59,277 nucleotides of DNA from Vitrella brassicaformis (taxonomy: Eukaryota; Sar; Vitrellaceae): positions 1-59,277 of the forward strand of contig CDMY01000280.1 of NCBI GenBank assembly GCA_001179505.1. The letters run 5' to 3'. Below are positions 57,024 to 59,277 of this stretch, in pieces (position 1 is the stretch's first letter; each line of letters starts with the position of its first letter). The notes below the pieces were generated by a model, which saw nothing but the letters and a program-made list of their open reading frames with translations, did no database searches and was not told the DNA's origin. Made by a program: the position numbers and the translations under genes.

Positions 57024-58340
57024 GCAGGTGGGTGCGTGTTCTTTGTCTGTGGTGGTGGACTATCAGAGCATTGCTGTCGCCAATATCGGCGACTGCAAAG
57101 CTGGTACGTTCGTTAAGTGCGGTGGCCACCCGGCAAGCTGCCCTGCCCCGCCCCCATGTGTGTTGTCTGCCTCTTTGTTGGCTGCGTGTGTGTGTCAGTT
57201 TTGTGTCGGAAAGGCAGAGCGATTCCCCTCAACTCCCAACACACGTTAGTACGGACGATTGAGGGCACTCACGTCGTTTCGTCTGGTCATGTCTCGTCAT
57301 CTGTCTCTGGCTTCTTGCTTGCTGCAGTGCCAACAGCCCGGCAGAGCAGAAGAGGCTGCGGGAGCTGCACCCTAATGAGAAAGACGTGGTAGGTATCTGT
57401 GTGTGTGTAGACAGATGGCGGATTTAAGATTGAGTAAGGAAGTGTGAGCGTGTGTGTGTGTGTGTTCAGGTGGTGTGCAAGTCGACGGTAGACCAGCCGC
57501 GGGCCCCACAGTGGCCTTACCTGTGGGAGTACCCCCTCTGCATGATGGGCCTGCTCAAGGAAACGGTACGGTGGGGACACCGAAGGGTATCCATCCATCC
57601 ATCTGTGTGTGTGCCAATGGGTGTGTATGATATGAGTAGGTTGGTTCCCGGTGCTACGTCAAGGGTCGTCTGCAGCCGACGAGGTCCTTCGGCGACTTCC
57701 ACCTCAAACACGCCGAGTTCAAAGCTGACCTCGAGACCGGCAAGTGAGTCACTGAGTGAGTCCCCCAACGGCCCATCCAAACGCACAGACAACGCGCCAC
57801 ACAAGTCAGTCAGTCATGACCTCTGTCTGCTGTGTGTGTGTCGGCCGGTGTGTAACTTAGGGACTTCCTGCGTGACGCCCACACGTTCCCGTACATCACG
57901 GCTGAGCCGCAGGTGGACCTCTACCCTCGCCACCACCAGGACGAGTTCATCGTCATGGGCAGCGACGGCGTCTGGGACTTCCTCACAGACGAAGAGGTAT
58001 CTAAGTGAGTGCGGTCGGTGTATATATGTGTCTTCTGGCCGGCCCAGCTCAGCTGCGTACTGTACGTGTGTGTGTTCAGGGTGTGTCGATCGTCCGCGAG
58101 TCGCTCAAGAGCGACCCCTCCCCCGAGACGGCTGCAAAAGCGTAAGTAACCAGACACACTAAGGGAACACCTGATGTCCCTCTCTGTGTGTGTCTGCTTG
58201 TCCGCAGCATCGTTCATGCGGTGCTGCGCAAGGCGGCTGAGCGTGCGGCGTTGCCGCTCGAGGCGCTGCTGGCCATCGAGCTGGGCCAGCGGCGGTCGTA
58301 CCATGACGACATCACCGTGTGTGTGGTCCTGCTGACATGA
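55358..58340 (+). CDS. PP2C-family protein phosphatase
   Basis: Mn/Mg-dependent Ser/Thr phosphatase (PPM). Fifteen exons: 55358-55720, 55871-55965, 56022-56217, 56289-56381, 56474-56549, 56682-56785, 56877-56939, 57028-57103, 57199-57244, 57328-57388, 57470-57565, 57640-57743, 57861-57996, 58080-58141, 58208-58340; 567 residues. Motifs in order: KKIEDRHA (about 243-249), VLDGHGG (267-271, metal Asp), VANIGDCKA, 'RLQPTRSFGD', 'FIVMGSDGVWDFL', and 'YHDDITVCVVLL', so all metal-binding aspartates are present. The N-terminal 200 residues are Ala/Ser/Pro/Gln-rich after an amphipathic, Arg-containing start (LDLTFLRVILAHIQRL) with a possible membrane helix near 90-105. The insert 'SPAEQKRLRELHPNE' and 'FPYITAEPQV' resemble PDP-like and apicomplexan PP2Cs. 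Intron 3 has a GC donor (gcaaga). Target unknown. Confidence 0.95.
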
Positions 58341-59277
58341 ACCAAGGAACGGCTCGCTTGTGGGACTGACAAGGGGACTGTACAGATCGCATCGGGTGTA
58401 TGTGTGTGTGAGAGCGGTTTTTGGGAGAGAGAGAGATGTGTGTGTGGGCTGCCTGGATGTGTGTGCTGGCTCGATGGATGGATGGAGAGGCTGAGAGAGA
58501 TTGGCCGCCGTGTCGGCGTCTGGATGGTTGCAATTGGTCATGCAAACACTTCTTACTCGCACCGCATCAAGCAGTCAATGAATGTCACGCACGCACACGC
58601 ACACGGCGACATCCCATCCGTTCACCCTGCCATAGTAATCTGACCGTCAGATTGACTGACTCTGCGCTCGCTCAATCGCATCGGTGAGATCGAGCAAAAT
58701 ACAGAAAAGCAGACATCGACTAACGCGGCACGCGTGTTCTCTCTGTATGAACGACCGTATATGTGTGTGTGTCTGTCGGGGCCACCCACCCTCCCCCCGC
58801 CCTCCCTCCCTCCCGGCCCCAAGAGTGTCTGTCTGTCTGTCTGTCTGCACACACCACTGTCATTCATCCTGCCTAGCATCCAATGCCTAAGGGCCAAAGG
58901 GGAAGGTATGGTATCCACAACACAACAAGAAGTTTAGATAAGGCACGACATGGATGGCATGGTCACAGCACACGTGCAGTGAGTTGAGTGAGTGAGTGCA
59001 CACCACACAGCCAGCCAAAAACCAGCCGCCGCGTGCCGTGCCGCGCGTGCCGTTGCAAGGCGCGCGCGATCAAACACATTTGCCTGGGCAAGGCGAGGCA
59101 ATCAATCAGTCCGTCAGCGTCGGAGCAAGGCGTACGAGACACTTACACAATCACGTGCACCGACGAACGAGCTATACAGGTAGGTATTTACACACACATA
59201 CACACACACACACACACACATTGACACTCATCCACGCAGCCACGCACAGACGATGGTCGGGGGGGGGGGGGGGGGGG
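58341..59277. other. Terminal spacer ending in poly-G
   Basis: No exon supported. (CCCT)n at 58795-58815, (GTCT)n at 58826-58846, (CA)n at 59195-59220. The window stops in a run of about 19 Gs, the same homopolymer that borders the first gap, so the contig probably ends at an unsequenced poly-G. Confidence 0.5.

Overview
The window is intron-dense protist nuclear DNA. Genes carry up to 32 small exons joined by GT-AG introns of about 50-150 bases, GC is high, and CA/TG and tetranucleotide microsatellites are frequent. Two proteins carry signal-peptide-plus-transit-like leaders of the kind used for import into complex plastids: a bacterial-type ribosomal protein uL29 and an M41-like protease-domain protein. 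The best inference is a photosynthetic alveolate with a secondary plastid, such as a chromerid like Vitrella. This rests on gene style, not on a database match. No bacterial operon, CRISPR array or rRNA gene was seen. tRNA genes could not be searched for properly.

Layout, left to right. 1-11 kb: a small lineage-specific family with two complete members (991-2671, 9521-11106; the second has an F-box-like N-terminus) and the 3' flank of a third at the window edge; between them a WLM-SIM-PUB metalloprotease (minus), a 16-exon gene for a probably acylated protein (plus) and a poorly resolved minus gene. 11.7-20.3 kb: M41-like plastid protein (minus), a low-complexity protein (plus), a repeat-rich spacer and an SLC35B-type transporter (minus). 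20.7-27.7 kb: a complete copper P1B-ATPase. 29-32.4 kb: a head-to-head pair of related secreted proteins, one fused to a fasciclin domain. 33-41.5 kb: plastid uL29, several small or membrane orphans, a tiny inverted paralogue pair and a direct duplication holding one small ORF and its broken copy. 41.9-48.8 kb: three tandem units of a multi-pass membrane/ankyrin protein plus a fourth remnant; unit 3 is intact, units 1 and 2 are broken. 49-58.3 kb: coiled-coil gene (minus), inverted repeat, dienelactone-hydrolase fusion (plus), COX17 (minus) and a PP2C phosphatase (plus).

Genes mostly alternate strand, so many start head-to-head over 50-450 bases. Two functions touch copper (P1B-ATPase, COX17), two touch plastid proteins (uL29, M41-like), and two touch post-translational control (WLM-PUB protease, PP2C).

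Gene models were built by hand: each exon join was accepted only when splice sites and reading phase agreed. Two 300-N gaps (22385-22684, 38156-38455) are present. The first falls inside an intron and costs no coding sequence.
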